Positions 25,965 to 36,280 of a stretch of DNA of 36,377 nucleotides are shown here, in pieces (within the stretch, counting starts at the first letter, position 1; each line of letters opens with the position of its first letter). Made by a program: the position numbers and the translations under genes. The DNA lies in assembly GCA_028280455.1 (NCBI GenBank), contig JANQLT010000208.1, positions 1 through 36,377 of the forward strand, read 5' to 3'. This DNA is from Kiloniellales bacterium (GTDB lineage: Bacteria; Pseudomonadota; Alphaproteobacteria; Kiloniellales; JAKSDN01). Under the pieces are notes generated by a model, which was not told where the DNA came from, ran no database searches, and worked only from the letters and a program-made list of their open reading frames with translations.

Positions 25965-27086
25965 ATGATGGACAAGACCGGCCGTTCCGGCCGTGCCGCG
26001 CTGGCCATGACCCGCGCCGCCGCCTGCCTGCTTCTGGCCTGCCTGATCTTGGCGCCGGCGCTGCCGGCCGCCGCGCAGGACATCCGCGCCCAGGTGCAGC
26101 GCCTGCAGCAGGAGCTGAAGACGCTGCAGGGCTACGTCTACGGCGGCCAGGCGCAGACCGGCGGCAGCTCGAGCGCCGCCGGCGGCGACCTCGGCCGGCC
26201 GATGGCGGCCCGCCTGGAGCTGCGCATCTCCCAGCTCGAGACCCAGATCCGCAGCCTGACCGGGCAGATCGAGCAGGTCGACTTCCGGATCAACCAGCTC
26301 AGCCGCAAGATCGACGGCCTGACCAACGACGTCTACGCGCGCCTCGATCGCCTGGAGCAGCAGTCGGTGCTGCCGGGCGGCGGCCTGGCCTCGCCGGCCG
26401 ACCTGCAGCAGCAGTCCGGCGAGCTGGCGGGCCAGGCGCCCGAGCAGCCGGCGATCGCCAGCCTGAGCAGCGGGCGCGCCCAGGCGCCGGCCGGCGGCGG
26501 CCAACTGGCGGCCGGCGAGACCGGCGGTCAGGTGATCGGCAGCGTCTCGGCGAACAGCCTCGAGGCCCTGCGCCAGCAGGCCGCCCAAGGCACCCTGCAG
26601 CCCGGCGCCCCGGCCCAAGCCGGCCAAGCCCCTGCACAGGCCCAGCCCCTGGCCCCGGCCCAGACGCAGACCCAGACGGCCGCCGCGACGGCGCAGTTCG
26701 CCACGGCCAAGGAGCAGTACGACCACGCCTTCGGCCTGCTCAGCCAGGCCAACTACCCGGCCGCGGAGCAGGCGCTCGGCGCCTTCCTGGTGCAGCACCC
26801 GGAAGACCCGCTGGCCGGCAACGCCAAGTACTGGCTGGGCGAGACCCAGTACGTGCGCGGCCAGTACCGCGAGGCGGCCGTGACCTTCGCCGAGGGCTTC
26901 CAGCAGTACCCGAACAGCGGCAAGGCGCCGGACAACCTGCTCAAGCTGGCCAAGTCGCTGGCCGCCCTGGGCCAGGGCCCGGACGCCTGCGGCACCCTGA
27001 ACGAGCTGCTGCGGCGCTACCCCAAGGCGCCCGCCAACGTCCTGCAGCAGGCCCAGCGCGAGCGGCAACGCCTGTCCTGCGGCTGA
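25965..27086 (+). CDS. ybgF: Tol-Pal accessory protein CpoB/YbgF
   Basis: 373 residues. Signal peptide (LLLACLILAPALPAAA before QDIRAQV), then a trimerising coiled coil (RLQQELKTLQGYVYG, LRISQLETQIRSLTGQIEQVDF). A variable Gln/Ala/Pro-rich linker follows at about 125-245, then the C-terminal tetratricopeptide repeats with YDHAFGLLSQANYPAAEQALGAFL and AKYWLGETQYVRGQYREAAVTFAEGF. CpoB coordinates peptidoglycan synthesis with outer-membrane constriction. Two ATGs are adjacent at 25965 and 25968; GGAG lies 8 bases before the first. It completes the tolQRAB-pal-ybgF set. Confidence 0.93.
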   Translation: MMDKTGRSGRAALAMTRAAACLLLACLILAPALPAAAQDIRAQVQRLQQELKTLQGYVYGGQAQTGGSSSAAGGDLGRPMAARLELRISQLETQIRSLTGQIEQVDFRINQLSRKIDGLTNDVYARLDRLEQQSVLPGGGLASPADLQQQSGELAGQAPEQPAIASLSSGRAQAPAGGGQLAAGETGGQVIGSVSANSLEALRQQAAQGTLQPGAPAQAGQAPAQAQPLAPAQTQTQTAAATAQFATAKEQYDHAFGLLSQANYPAAEQALGAFLVQHPEDPLAGNAKYWLGETQYVRGQYREAAVTFAEGFQQYPNSGKAPDNLLKLAKSLAALGQGPDACGTLNELLRRYPKAPANVLQQAQRERQRLSCG

Positions 27087-27119
27087 TCCCGCGGCGGACT
27101 GGGCCCGGGCGGCAGGGCG

Positions 27120-28460
27120 ATGGCCGGTGACGCCGCCAGCCGGGCCGAGCCGCTCCGGGACTCCGACTTCGAAGAACTGATGGCGGGCCTCGGGCCCTTC
27201 GAGCCGGCGCCCTGGCTGGCCGTCGGCCTGTCCGGCGGCTCGGACAGCCTGGCCCTGGCCGCCCTGGCCGGCCGCTGGGCGGCCGCGCGCGGCGGCCGGG
27301 TCACCGCCTTGATCGTCGATCACGGCCTGCGCCGCGGCTCCCGGGGCGAGGCCCGCGGCGTCGCCGCGCAGGCCGCCGGGCTCGGCCTGGAGCCGGTCGT
27401 CCTGACCTGGCGCGGCGCCAAGCCCGAGGCCAACCTGCAGGCCGAGGCCCGGCGCGCCCGCCACGCGCTGCTGCGGGACTGGTGCCGGCGGCACGGCCTG
27501 CTGCACTTGCTCCTGGGTCAGCAGCGCGACGACCAGGCCGAGACCCTGCTGCTCAACCTGGCGCGGGGCAGCGGGCTCGACGGCCTGGCCGCCATGGCGC
27601 CCCTGGTCGAGACCCCCGATTTGCGGATCCTGCGGCCGCTGCTCGGCGTGCCGCGGGCGCGGCTGCGGGCCGGCCTGCGCGCGGCCGGCCTGGACTGGCT
27701 GGAGGACCCGAGCAACCGCGACCCGCGCTTCGGCCGTAGCCGGCTGCGCGGCGCCCTGGCCGGCCTGACCGACGAGCCCCTCCTGGAGCGCCGGCTGGCC
27801 GACGCGGCCGGCCATCTGGGCCGGGCCCGCGTGGCCCTGGAGGCGGCGGTGGCCGAGCTCCTGGCCCGGGCCGCCCGCCTGGCCGACGACGGCAGCCTGC
27901 GTCTGCGGGCCGGGGCCCTGGCGGCGGCGCCCGAGGAGGTCTCGCTGCGGGCCCTGGCCGGGCTGCTGGCCACGGTCGGCGGCGCCGACTATCCGCCGCG
28001 CTTCGAGCGCCTGCTGCGCCTGCATGCCGCCCTGACGGGGCCGGATCTCGCGGGTTTCAAGGGCGCGACCCTCGGCGGCTGCCGCCTGCGGCCGGGCCGC
28101 GAGGGGGCGATCCTGGTCGTCCGCGAGGCCGCCAAGGTGCCCCGCCTGGCCCTGGAGCCGGGGGCTCGCGGCCTGTGGGACGGCCGCTTCCGCTACCGGC
28201 TCGGCCGCCCGGCGGGCCTGCGGGGCCGGGCCTTGAGCCTGGGCCCGCTCGGCACCGCCGGCGGCCGGGCGCTGGCGCTGCCGGGGCCCAGGCCGCCGGC
28301 GCCGGTGCGGGCGCCGCTGCCGGCCTTCGGCGACGCGGATGGGCTATTGGCGGTGCCGCAACTGGGCTATTATCGGGATCCGGCGGCCCGCAAGCTGGTG
28401 CAGGACTGCCATTTCGCGCCGCGAAGGCCGCTTATCGGCGGGGAATTCACGGTTGCTTAG
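27120..28460 (+). CDS. tilS: tRNA(Ile)-lysidine synthase
   Basis: 446 residues. The PP-loop ATP site is LSGGSDS (37-43), followed by [15 protein letters not shown] and [31 protein letters not shown]. It attaches lysine to the wobble cytidine of the AUA-decoding tRNA-Ile and is essential in most bacteria. The C-terminal half is Ala/Arg/Gly-rich and less conserved. The last 100 or so bases overlap the likely upstream region of ftsH, with an AT-rich patch at 28459-28485 that could hold an ftsH promoter. Confidence 0.93.
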   Translation: MAGDAASRAEPLRDSDFEELMAGLGPFEPAPWLAVGLSGGSDSLALAALAGRWAAARGGRVTALIVDHGLRRGSRGEARGVAAQAAGLGLEPVVLTWRGAKPEANLQAEARRARHALLRDWCRRHGLLHLLLGQQRDDQAETLLLNLARGSGLDGLAAMAPLVETPDLRILRPLLGVPRARLRAGLRAAGLDWLEDPSNRDPRFGRSRLRGALAGLTDEPLLERRLADAAGHLGRARVALEAAVAELLARAARLADDGSLRLRAGALAAAPEEVSLRALAGLLATVGGADYPPRFERLLRLHAALTGPDLAGFKGATLGGCRLRPGREGAILVVREAAKVPRLALEPGARGLWDGRFRYRLGRPAGLRGRALSLGPLGTAGGRALALPGPRPPAPVRAPLPAFGDADGLLAVPQLGYYRDPAARKLVQDCHFAPRRPLIGGEFTVA

Positions 28461-28567
28461 ACGAGATTGCATATTATCTCTTACCCAAGGCGCTGAGAGC
28501 GTCTCTGCCGGGTCGCGGCGGAGCCCCGCGACCGTTCTGGCGCGCCCCATCAGTGAGGTGCCGTAAC

Positions 28568-30493
<1,926 letters not shown>

Positions 30494-30511
30494 GTCGGCG
30501 ACAGCAGATCG

Positions 30512-30550
30512 AAAGGCCGCGGCGTTCGCATTCGCTCGTCGCGGCCTTTT
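30512..30550 (+). terminator. Intrinsic terminator after ftsH
   Basis: AAAGGCCGCGGCG (30512-30524) pairs over 13 positions with CGTCGCGGCCTTT (30537-30549), one of them G-T, around a 12-base loop, and four T bases end the structure. It sits 18 bases after the ftsH stop and closes the yebC to ftsH run. Confidence 0.85.
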
Positions 30551-30618
30551 GCTTCCCCCAAGAATGACCCCTCCCGCGGCTTTCCAGGGGCTGCGGCCTT
30601 GGCTATAAGCAGCGGATC

Positions 30619-31713
30619 ATGGTCTCCGCGCTTGTCTGTCGGCCTCTGGCCATCAGCGTTCGCTCGTCGGCGCCGGCCTCGGCGCTGCCGCTGGCCGGCG
30701 GGCCCCTTGCCTTTTCCGCCTGCGAGGCGATCCGGCGGCCGGCGCCGGGGCGGATCGAGCGCTCGACCGTGGCGACGGCCGAGCTGATCGAGCAGGCGAT
30801 CGGCGAGCGCTGGGCCAGCGCGCCCGAGGCCTGGGAGCTGCTCGACCGCCTGAGCAACCCGCGCCCGGCCTTCGCCGGCCTGGGCATGAGCCGGCCCCGG
30901 GTCATGGGCGTGATCAACGTCACCCCCGACAGCTTCTCCGACGGCGGCGACCACTTCGAGCCGGGGCGGGCCATCGAGGCCGGCCTGGCCATGCGCGAGG
31001 CCGGCGCGGCGATCCTCGACGTCGGCGGCGAGTCGACCCGGCCCGGCGCCGAGCCGGTGCCGGCGGAGGAGGAGATGCGCCGGGTCATGCCGGTGGTGCG
31101 CGGCCTGGCGAAGGCCGGCGCCCTGGTCTCGATCGACAGCCGCCGCTCGGTGGTCATGCGCGCGGCCCTCGAGGCCGGCGCCAGGATCGTCAACGACGTC
31201 ACCGGCCTGACCGGCGACCCGGTCAGCCTCGGCGCCGTCGCCCAGTCCGGCGCCGCGGTCGTGCTGATGCACATGCAGGGCGAGCCGCGCTCGATGCAGA
31301 AGGCGCCGCGGTACGAGGACGTGGCGCTCGACGTCTACGACTGGCTGGAGGCGCGGGTCGCGGCCTGCGAGGCGGCCGGCATCGCGCGCGCGCGCATCGC
31401 CGTCGACCCGGGCATCGGCTTCGGCAAGACCATGGCGCACAACCTGCAGCTCCTGGAGCAGCTCGCGCTGTTCCACGGCCTCGGCTGCCCCGTCGTGCTC
31501 GGCGTCAGCCGCAAGAGCTTCATCGGCAAGATCTCCGGCGAGTCCGAGGCCAAGCGGCGGCTCGCCGGCTCCCTGGCCGCGGCGCTGGCCGGGCTCGAGC
31601 GCGGCGCGCAGATCGTGCGGGTCCACGACGTGGCCGAGACGGCCCAGGCCTTCGCCGTCTGGCAGGCCATCGTCGAAGCCAAGCCGGAGCCGCCCGCCCA
31701 GGCGGTCGCCTAG
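30619..31713 (+). CDS. folP: Dihydropteroate synthase, N-terminally extended
   Basis: 364 residues. The catalytic TIM barrel begins at about residue 96 with MGVINVTPDSFSDGG, followed by ILDVGGESTRPGAEPV, SIDSRRSVVM, VNDVTGL, VLMHMQGEPRSMQ, VDPGIGFGKTMAHN and LGVSRKSFIG. It condenses p-aminobenzoate with the pterin diphosphate and is the sulfonamide target. About 95 residues precede the barrel, where most FolP proteins have 15-20. The extension contains a segment like a helical domain (TVATAELIEQAIGERWASAPEAWELLDRL). An alternative start at the ATG encoding GLGMSRPRV (30886) would remove it. Because the extension keeps coding-type GC bias, I keep the longer form. A TATAAG at about 30603 could be a -10 box. 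Confidence 0.93.
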   Translation: MVSALVCRPLAISVRSSAPASALPLAGGPLAFSACEAIRRPAPGRIERSTVATAELIEQAIGERWASAPEAWELLDRLSNPRPAFAGLGMSRPRVMGVINVTPDSFSDGGDHFEPGRAIEAGLAMREAGAAILDVGGESTRPGAEPVPAEEEMRRVMPVVRGLAKAGALVSIDSRRSVVMRAALEAGARIVNDVTGLTGDPVSLGAVAQSGAAVVLMHMQGEPRSMQKAPRYEDVALDVYDWLEARVAACEAAGIARARIAVDPGIGFGKTMAHNLQLLEQLALFHGLGCPVVLGVSRKSFIGKISGESEAKRRLAGSLAAALAGLERGAQIVRVHDVAETAQAFAVWQAIVEAKPEPPAQAVA

Positions 31714-31742
31714 GGTCTCATCGGACAGGAGGTTCATAGAGC

Positions 31743-33089
31743 GTGAAGCGCGAGCTTTTCGGCACGGACGGCATTCGCGGCAAGGCGAACGAAGGGGCGG
31801 TGACCGCAGAGACGGTGCTGCAGGTCGCCATGGCCGCCGGCGCCCAGTTCACCCGCGGCGAGCATCGCCACCTGGTGGTCATCGGCAAGGACACCCGGCT
31901 CTCCGGCTACATGCTCGAGCCGGCGCTGACCGCCGGCTTCATCGCCGTGGGCATGGACGTGGTGCTGCTCGGCCCGCTGCCGACGCCGGCCGTGGCCATG
32001 CTGACGCGCTCGCTGCGCGCCGACCTCGGCGTGGTCATCTCCGCTTCGCACAACGCCTACGAGGACAACGGCATCAAGCTCTTCGGCCCGGACGGCTACA
32101 AGCTCTCCGACGAGGTCGAGGCGGCCATCGAGGCGCGCATGGCGGAGCCCGCCGAGCTGGCGCCCTCGAACAAGCTGGGACGCGCGCGCCGGCTGGACGA
32201 CGCCATCGGCCGCTACATCGAGTTCGTCAAGATGAGCTTCCCGAAGGGCCTGCGGCTCGACGGCCTGAAGATCGTCGTCGACTGCGCCAACGGCGCGGCC
32301 TACCGGGTGGCGCCCACCGTGCTCTACGAGCTGGGCGCCGAGGTCGTGCCGCTCGGCGTCGGCCCCGACGGCATGAACATCAACAAGGACTGCGGCGCGA
32401 CCAAGCCCCTGCTCATGCAGGAGGCGGTGGTCGCGCACGGCGCCGATATCGGCATCGCGCTGGACGGCGACGCCGACCGCCTGATCGTCGCCTGCGAGCA
32501 CGGCCAGGTGGTCGACGGCGACCAGCTCATGGCCCTGGTCGCGCGCGCCTGGCAGGAGAGCGGCGCCCTGCGCGGCGGCGGCCTGGTCGCCACGGTGATG
32601 TCGAACCTCGGGCTGGAGCGCTATCTCGAGGGCCTCGCGCTGGCGCTCTACCGCACGCCGGTCGGCGACCGCTACGTGGTCGAATCGATGCGCGAGCGCG
32701 ACTGCAACGTCGGCGGCGAGCAGTCCGGCCACATCGTCCTGTCCGACTACACCACCACCGGCGACGGCCTGATCGCCGCCCTGCAGGTCCTGGCGGCGGT
32801 GATCCAGTCGGGCCGCACGGCGAGCGAAGTCACGCGGCTGTTCGATCCCCTGCCGCAGATCATGCGCAACGTGCGCATCAACGGCGGCGCGCCGCTCGAG
32901 GATCAGCGCGTTCAGAAGGAGATCGAGGCGGCCAAGGCCGCACTCGGCAACGCCGGCCGCGTGCTGATCCGCAAGTCCGGCACCGAGCCCTTGATCCGGG
33001 TCATGGCCGAGGGTGAGGACGAAGCCAAGATCGGCGCGCTGGTCAACCACCTGGTCGAGACCATCGATGCCATCGCCCGCCGTGGGTGA
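31743..33089 (+). CDS. glmM: Phosphoglucosamine mutase
   Basis: 448 residues starting with GTG ([13 protein letters not shown]). The phosphoserine loop is [14 protein letters not shown] with catalytic Ser102; the metal-binding loop is LDGDADRLI; the sugar loop is [10 protein letters not shown]; and the phosphate-binding end is [16 protein letters not shown]. It converts glucosamine-6-phosphate to glucosamine-1-phosphate for UDP-GlcNAc, hence peptidoglycan and LPS. AGGAGG lies 10 bases upstream. The order ftsH-folP-glmM is conserved in proteobacteria. Confidence 0.98.
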   Translation: MKRELFGTDGIRGKANEGAVTAETVLQVAMAAGAQFTRGEHRHLVVIGKDTRLSGYMLEPALTAGFIAVGMDVVLLGPLPTPAVAMLTRSLRADLGVVISASHNAYEDNGIKLFGPDGYKLSDEVEAAIEARMAEPAELAPSNKLGRARRLDDAIGRYIEFVKMSFPKGLRLDGLKIVVDCANGAAYRVAPTVLYELGAEVVPLGVGPDGMNINKDCGATKPLLMQEAVVAHGADIGIALDGDADRLIVACEHGQVVDGDQLMALVARAWQESGALRGGGLVATVMSNLGLERYLEGLALALYRTPVGDRYVVESMRERDCNVGGEQSGHIVLSDYTTTGDGLIAALQVLAAVIQSGRTASEVTRLFDPLPQIMRNVRINGGAPLEDQRVQKEIEAAKAALGNAGRVLIRKSGTEPLIRVMAEGEDEAKIGALVNHLVETIDAIARRG

Positions 33090-33122
33090 GTACGGTATCG
33101 AATTGTCTCAGGTTCCGATGGT

Positions 33123-33302
33123 CACCCTCACCCTCCCACCGCTGCGCGGCGGGCCCCTCCCTCTCCCCTCAAGGGAGAGGGGCTATTCAGAGGCCCTGCC
33201 ACACCCATCTTCCCCTCTCCCCCGTCGAGGGAGAGGGATGCGCAGCCTTGGCGAGGCGACAGCCGAGCTTAGGCGGAGCTGGGTGAGGGGGCGGATCGTT
33301 CG
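33123..33302. repeat. Repeat family B, copy 2 (rearranged)
   Basis: The part 33213-33302 (CCCTCTCCCCCGTCGAGGG through GGGTGAGGGGGCGGATCG) matches the reverse complement of the left half of the copy at 4150-4302, with scattered differences. The left part (33123-33190) is different and has its own hairpin, CTCTCCC and GGGAGAG. It occupies the glmM-thiD gap and leaves about 30 bases for the thiD ribosome site. Confidence 0.75.
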
Positions 33303-33335
33303 CGTGCCCTCGGCAAATCTCGAAAGCGGGCTGCC

Positions 33336-34151
33336 ATGAAAGGCCGTGTCCTGATCGCCGCCGGCTCGGACTCCGGCGGCGGCGCCGGCATTCAGGCGGA
33401 CATCAAGGCCGTCACGGCGCTCGGCGGCTATGCGGCGACGGCGATCACGGCGCTGACCGCCCAGAACACCCGCGGCGTCTTCGGCATTCACGGCGTGCCG
33501 CCGGACTTCATCCGGCAGCAGATGCGCCTGGTGCTCGAGGACATCGGCGCCGACGCGATCAAGACCGGCATGCTCGGCGACGTGGCGACCATCGAAGCGG
33601 TGGCCGAGGTGCTCGAGGAGCAGGCCGGTGCGGTGCCGATCGTCGTCGATCCGGTCATGGTGGCGCAGAGCGGCGATCCGCTGCTCGACCCTGGCGCCGA
33701 GGACGCGCTGCTGGCGCGCATGCTGCCGCTGGCCGGCCTGCTGACCCCCAACGTCCCGGAGGCTGAGCGCCTGAGCGGCCTGACGATCGCCGGCCCGGCG
33801 GACATGCCGGCCGCGGCCGAGGCCTTGCGCGCGCGCGGTGCCGCCGCGGTCCTGCTCAAGGGTGGCCACCTGGAGGGCGAGACCCTGGTCGACCTGCTGC
33901 TCCACGAGGGCGGTCTGGAGCGCTACGAGAGCCCGCGCATCGCCAGCGACCAGACTCACGGCACCGGCTGCACGCTGGCCTCCGCCATCGCCGCGGGCCT
34001 GGCCCAGGGCCTCGGCCTGGAGCCGGCGGTGCGGCGCGCGCGCCTCTACCTGCAGGAGGCGATCCGCCGGGCGCCCGGCCTCGGCCAGGGCAGCGGCCCG
34101 GTCGACCACTGGGCCGGCGCCAAGGCCGTCGAGGGCCCCGAGACCGCCTGA
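33336..34151 (+). CDS. thiD: Hydroxymethylpyrimidine (phosphomethylpyrimidine) kinase
   Basis: 271 residues of the ribokinase fold. Signature segments are IAAGSDSGGGAGIQADIKAVTALGGYAATAITALTAQNT, IKTGMLGD, VDPVMVAQSGDPLL, LTPNVPEAERL, VLLKGGHL and the anion-hole THGTGCTLASAIAAGLA. It phosphorylates HMP and HMP-P in thiamine synthesis. No TPP riboswitch is seen before it; the upstream gap is taken up by the repeat. No other thi gene is in the window. Confidence 0.97.
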   Translation: MKGRVLIAAGSDSGGGAGIQADIKAVTALGGYAATAITALTAQNTRGVFGIHGVPPDFIRQQMRLVLEDIGADAIKTGMLGDVATIEAVAEVLEEQAGAVPIVVDPVMVAQSGDPLLDPGAEDALLARMLPLAGLLTPNVPEAERLSGLTIAGPADMPAAAEALRARGAAAVLLKGGHLEGETLVDLLLHEGGLERYESPRIASDQTHGTGCTLASAIAAGLAQGLGLEPAVRRARLYLQEAIRRAPGLGQGSGPVDHWAGAKAVEGPETA

Positions 34152-34258
34152 TCGCGGCGGCCCTGTGGCCGTCTTGTGTCCATCACAAATTCGAGAAGCG
34201 CAGAACGGCACCCGTCCCGCGGCGATCCGGCAGCATGACTCGCGCGTAGTGACTCATA

Positions 34259-34386
34259 CCAGACGGCGATGAGTGGAACTCATTCGCGGTCTGGCAAGCG
34301 CGACCGCGCGCCCGCAGCGAAGCGAGGAAAAGCCTGCGTGGCGTCTGAACGCTTACAGTCTGCGACGAGTTTCACTCATCGCAGAC
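34259..34386. repeat. Hairpin repeat family C, paired copy
   Basis: The first hairpin (34259-34294) has CCAGACGGCGATGAGT against ACTCATTCGCGGTCTGG with two irregularities, and is followed by the GCGCGCCCGC tail as in copy 1 at 2560. The second (34358-34386) is a 13-bp stem, GTCTGCGACGAGT with ACTCATCGCAGAC, opposite in sense. They enclose about 63 bases. The thiD-mlaC gap (34152-34487) contains no credible gene; the 79-residue frame across it is repeat sequence. Confidence 0.75.
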
Positions 34387-34487
34387 GGGCATAAAGCGTC
34401 GCTTGTAACGAGCGTGCAGCGTGCCGCATCGAAGCCGGACGGAAGAAGCCGCGGAGAAACGGAAAGCCGTTCACAGGAGGCCAGGGA

Positions 34488-35165
34488 ATGCGCCGAGACC
34501 TTCCTGCCCTGACGGGCCGCTACCTGCTGATCCAAGCCTACGGCGTGATCGCCTTCATGCTGGTCACCCTCGCGCTGGCCTTCTCGGCCCGGGCGGCGGA
34601 AGACGCCAGCGCCTTCGTCGAGCGCCTCGGCGATGAAGCCACGCTCGTTCTTTCAGACGACAGCCTGACGCGCGGCGACCGCCGGCTCGCCATCGAAGGC
34701 ATGCTGCAGGACTACTTCGATGTCGCGCTGATCGGCCGCCTGGTGCTCGGCCGCCACTGGCGCGCGGCCTCGAGCGACGAACGCCGGAACTTCCTCGAGC
34801 TCTTCGAGGCCTTCGTGCTGGCCACCTATGCCCGGCGCCTCGAAGCCTATGCCGGCGAGACCCTGGAGGTCGGGCAGGCGCGCGACCGCGGCCGTCAGGG
34901 CGTGCTCGTGCCCAGCCGGCTGAACCAGCCGGCCGGCGAGCCGATCGCCGTGATCTGGCGGCTGCGGCGCGACGGCGGGAGCTTCCGCGTGGTCGACATC
35001 GTGGTCGAAGGCGTCAGCATGGTGATCACCCAGCGCACCGAGTTCGACAGCGTGATCCGCCGGGGCGACGGCGGGATCGACGCGCTGCTGGAGAACCTCC
35101 GGTCGGTGCTGGCGCGGCAGCAGAGCCGCAGCACCGCCGAGCTGCTGGTCTCCCGACGGGGATAG
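34488..35165 (+). CDS. MlaC/Ttg2D-type phospholipid-binding periplasmic protein
   Basis: 225 residues. Signal peptide to about residue 36 (LVTLALAFSARA before AEDAS). The mature part shows LEGM-like IEGMLQDYFDVALIGRLVLGRHWRAASSDERRNFLELFEAFVLATYARRLE and VVDIVVEGVSMVITQRTEFDSVI, the MlaC (ABC-associated toluene tolerance) pattern. MlaC carries phospholipids between the outer membrane and the MlaFEDB transporter. AGGAGG lies 7 bases before the ATG. The other mla genes are not here, so it is a solitary copy, or a paralogue such as those seen beside hopanoid genes. Confidence 0.88.
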   Translation: MRRDLPALTGRYLLIQAYGVIAFMLVTLALAFSARAAEDASAFVERLGDEATLVLSDDSLTRGDRRLAIEGMLQDYFDVALIGRLVLGRHWRAASSDERRNFLELFEAFVLATYARRLEAYAGETLEVGQARDRGRQGVLVPSRLNQPAGEPIAVIWRLRRDGGSFRVVDIVVEGVSMVITQRTEFDSVIRRGDGGIDALLENLRSVLARQQSRSTAELLVSRRG

Positions 35166-35402
35166 CGAGAGTCGCCAATCGCGGCTTACGCCGTCTTCCT
35201 GCGGCCGAGTCAGACCGCCCAGCGATCTTTCTCTCGGGCGCGGCTGACGAGTCATGGCACTCGGCGAGCCGCCTGGTCGATCGATTAGAACTATCTAAGA
35301 TTGATTAGAAATGCTATTAATCGTGACATTGTCGTTCCGGTCGCTTGCACGCGTAGCGGCCTACAGATTGATGGGCGGTTTGCAGAGTTCGCTGCGGATC
35401 CG

Positions 35403-35419
35403 CCCAATCGAATTGGGAG
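35403..35419 (+). promoter_or_regulatory. Hairpin overlapping the ribosome binding site
   Basis: CCCAAT (35403-35408), loop CGA, ATTGGG (35412-35417) form a perfect 6-bp hairpin that covers the first part of the GGGAG site (35415-35419) for the gene at 35428. The 262-base gap before it has an AT-rich patch at 35280-35330 with no consensus promoter. Control of translation by this hairpin is inferred. Confidence 0.4.
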
Positions 35420-35427
35420 TGTGGTCC

Positions 35428-35745
35428 ATGCCAAGCCGTAATCCGCAATCGATATCGATAGAGGAATTGAAGTCTGCCGTGAACAAGCAGGTCCAAAGCG
35501 CAATCCAAACGAGCGTCGCGCCCCAGGACTTCAGACTCAATCCGCTGCCCGGCCCGATCATCATTGGCCTCATTCTGGACCTCGACAGGCTCGGCAACAT
35601 GACGCCTGCCAAGCTGGAAGGGCTGGCGGGTGACATCTTGAAATCTGCCGGACTTCCCGAGGAGCTGGATGCGGCGGTCGGGATTTCCGGCGGCAAGGCG
35701 ACGATTGGCTTCATCCCGCCGCACGATCTCATCGGACTCGGATAG
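35428..35745 (+). CDS. Small hypothetical protein beside Cys-rich gene
   Basis: 105 residues; I do not recognise it. It begins with a polar helix (ISIEELKSAVNKQVQSAIQTSV), then a hydrophobic Pro/Ile/Leu segment (LNPLPGPIIIGLILDLDRLGNM), a helix (TPAKLEGLAGDILKSAGL) and a Gly-rich end (ISGGKATIGFIPPHDLIGLG). No signal peptide or sure membrane helix. Bases are visibly less GC-rich than in neighbouring core genes, which suggests later arrival. The ATG at 35428 is chosen because GGGAG is 8 bases upstream; the frame is open further upstream to 35311. It ends 12 bases before the Cys-rich gene and is probably cotranscribed. Confidence 0.6.
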   Translation: MPSRNPQSISIEELKSAVNKQVQSAIQTSVAPQDFRLNPLPGPIIIGLILDLDRLGNMTPAKLEGLAGDILKSAGLPEELDAAVGISGGKATIGFIPPHDLIGLG

Positions 35746-35757
35746 CGGGCTAGGCGG

Positions 35758-36258
35758 ATGCCTCGGCCGGCAGCGGGCCAGGCGCTGACCTGTCCCAGCG
35801 CGCAGCCTGACATGGCGCAAGCGCAGGTGCTTGGCGTGATGACCGGGCGGGATGGAAGGCAGGAGATCGCCTACCTGAACGCGCATCTGCCGGTCACCGA
35901 CGACCTCCTGCAAGCGACGTCGCCTCTGCCGCCGACCGAGGTGCTCCGCTTCGCCGCGCCCTGTCAGGAGTCACGTTGCCAGCATTTCCATGGTGGCTCC
36001 TGCCGCCTTGCCGCGCGCATCGTCGATCTGCTGCCGACGGCCGTCGAGTCGCTGCCGCCCTGTGCGATCCGCAAGACCTGCCGTTGGCATGCTCAGGAAG
36101 GCTCGGCCGCCTGTCTGCGTTGCCCGCAGGTGCAAACGCAGATCTCCGATCCTGAAGAGCTCATGGTCGAGGTTGCCGGTCCCGGCGCCGATGGACCAGA
36201 ACCGCGTTCGCCCGATCAGGCGTCGGAAGCAGACCGCCAGAGCAACGGCGGCATCTGA
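35758..36258 (+). CDS. Hypothetical protein with C-terminal Cys-rich domain
   Basis: 166 residues. The first 60 residues are unremarkable. Residues 69-122 hold seven Cys in the spacing C69-x4-C74-x7-C82-x19-C102-x5-C108-x10-C119-x2-C122, with HF at 76-77 and CRWHAQEG at 108-115. This is typical of a metal or iron-sulfur binding module. I have a vague memory of similar C..C-HW/HF...CRW-QEG..AC-RCP proteins of unknown function, not enough to name a family. The tail is acidic and low-complexity. The start is uncertain: AGGCGG directly abuts the ATG at 35758, and a later ATG at 35812 is possible. A repeat of family A begins 23 bases after the stop. Confidence 0.6.
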   Translation: MPRPAAGQALTCPSAQPDMAQAQVLGVMTGRDGRQEIAYLNAHLPVTDDLLQATSPLPPTEVLRFAAPCQESRCQHFHGGSCRLAARIVDLLPTAVESLPPCAIRKTCRWHAQEGSAACLRCPQVQTQISDPEELMVEVAGPGADGPEPRSPDQASEADRQSNGGI

Positions 36259-36280
36259 AGCGACAGGCCTCGGCGCTCGC

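Noticed and set aside
28453-28480. Heat-shock sigma32 promoter for ftsH
   Set aside because: There is a suggestive AT-rich patch, but neither the -35 nor the -10 region matches the sigma32 consensus at proper spacing.
33090-33335. TPP riboswitch before thiD
   Set aside because: The gap is filled by repeat family B. The conserved thi-box core (CTGAGA and ACCTGATC) was not found.
34273-34512. A 79-residue frame before the mlaC-like gene
   Set aside because: It consists of the family C hairpins and overlaps the mlaC-like start, with no ribosome site.
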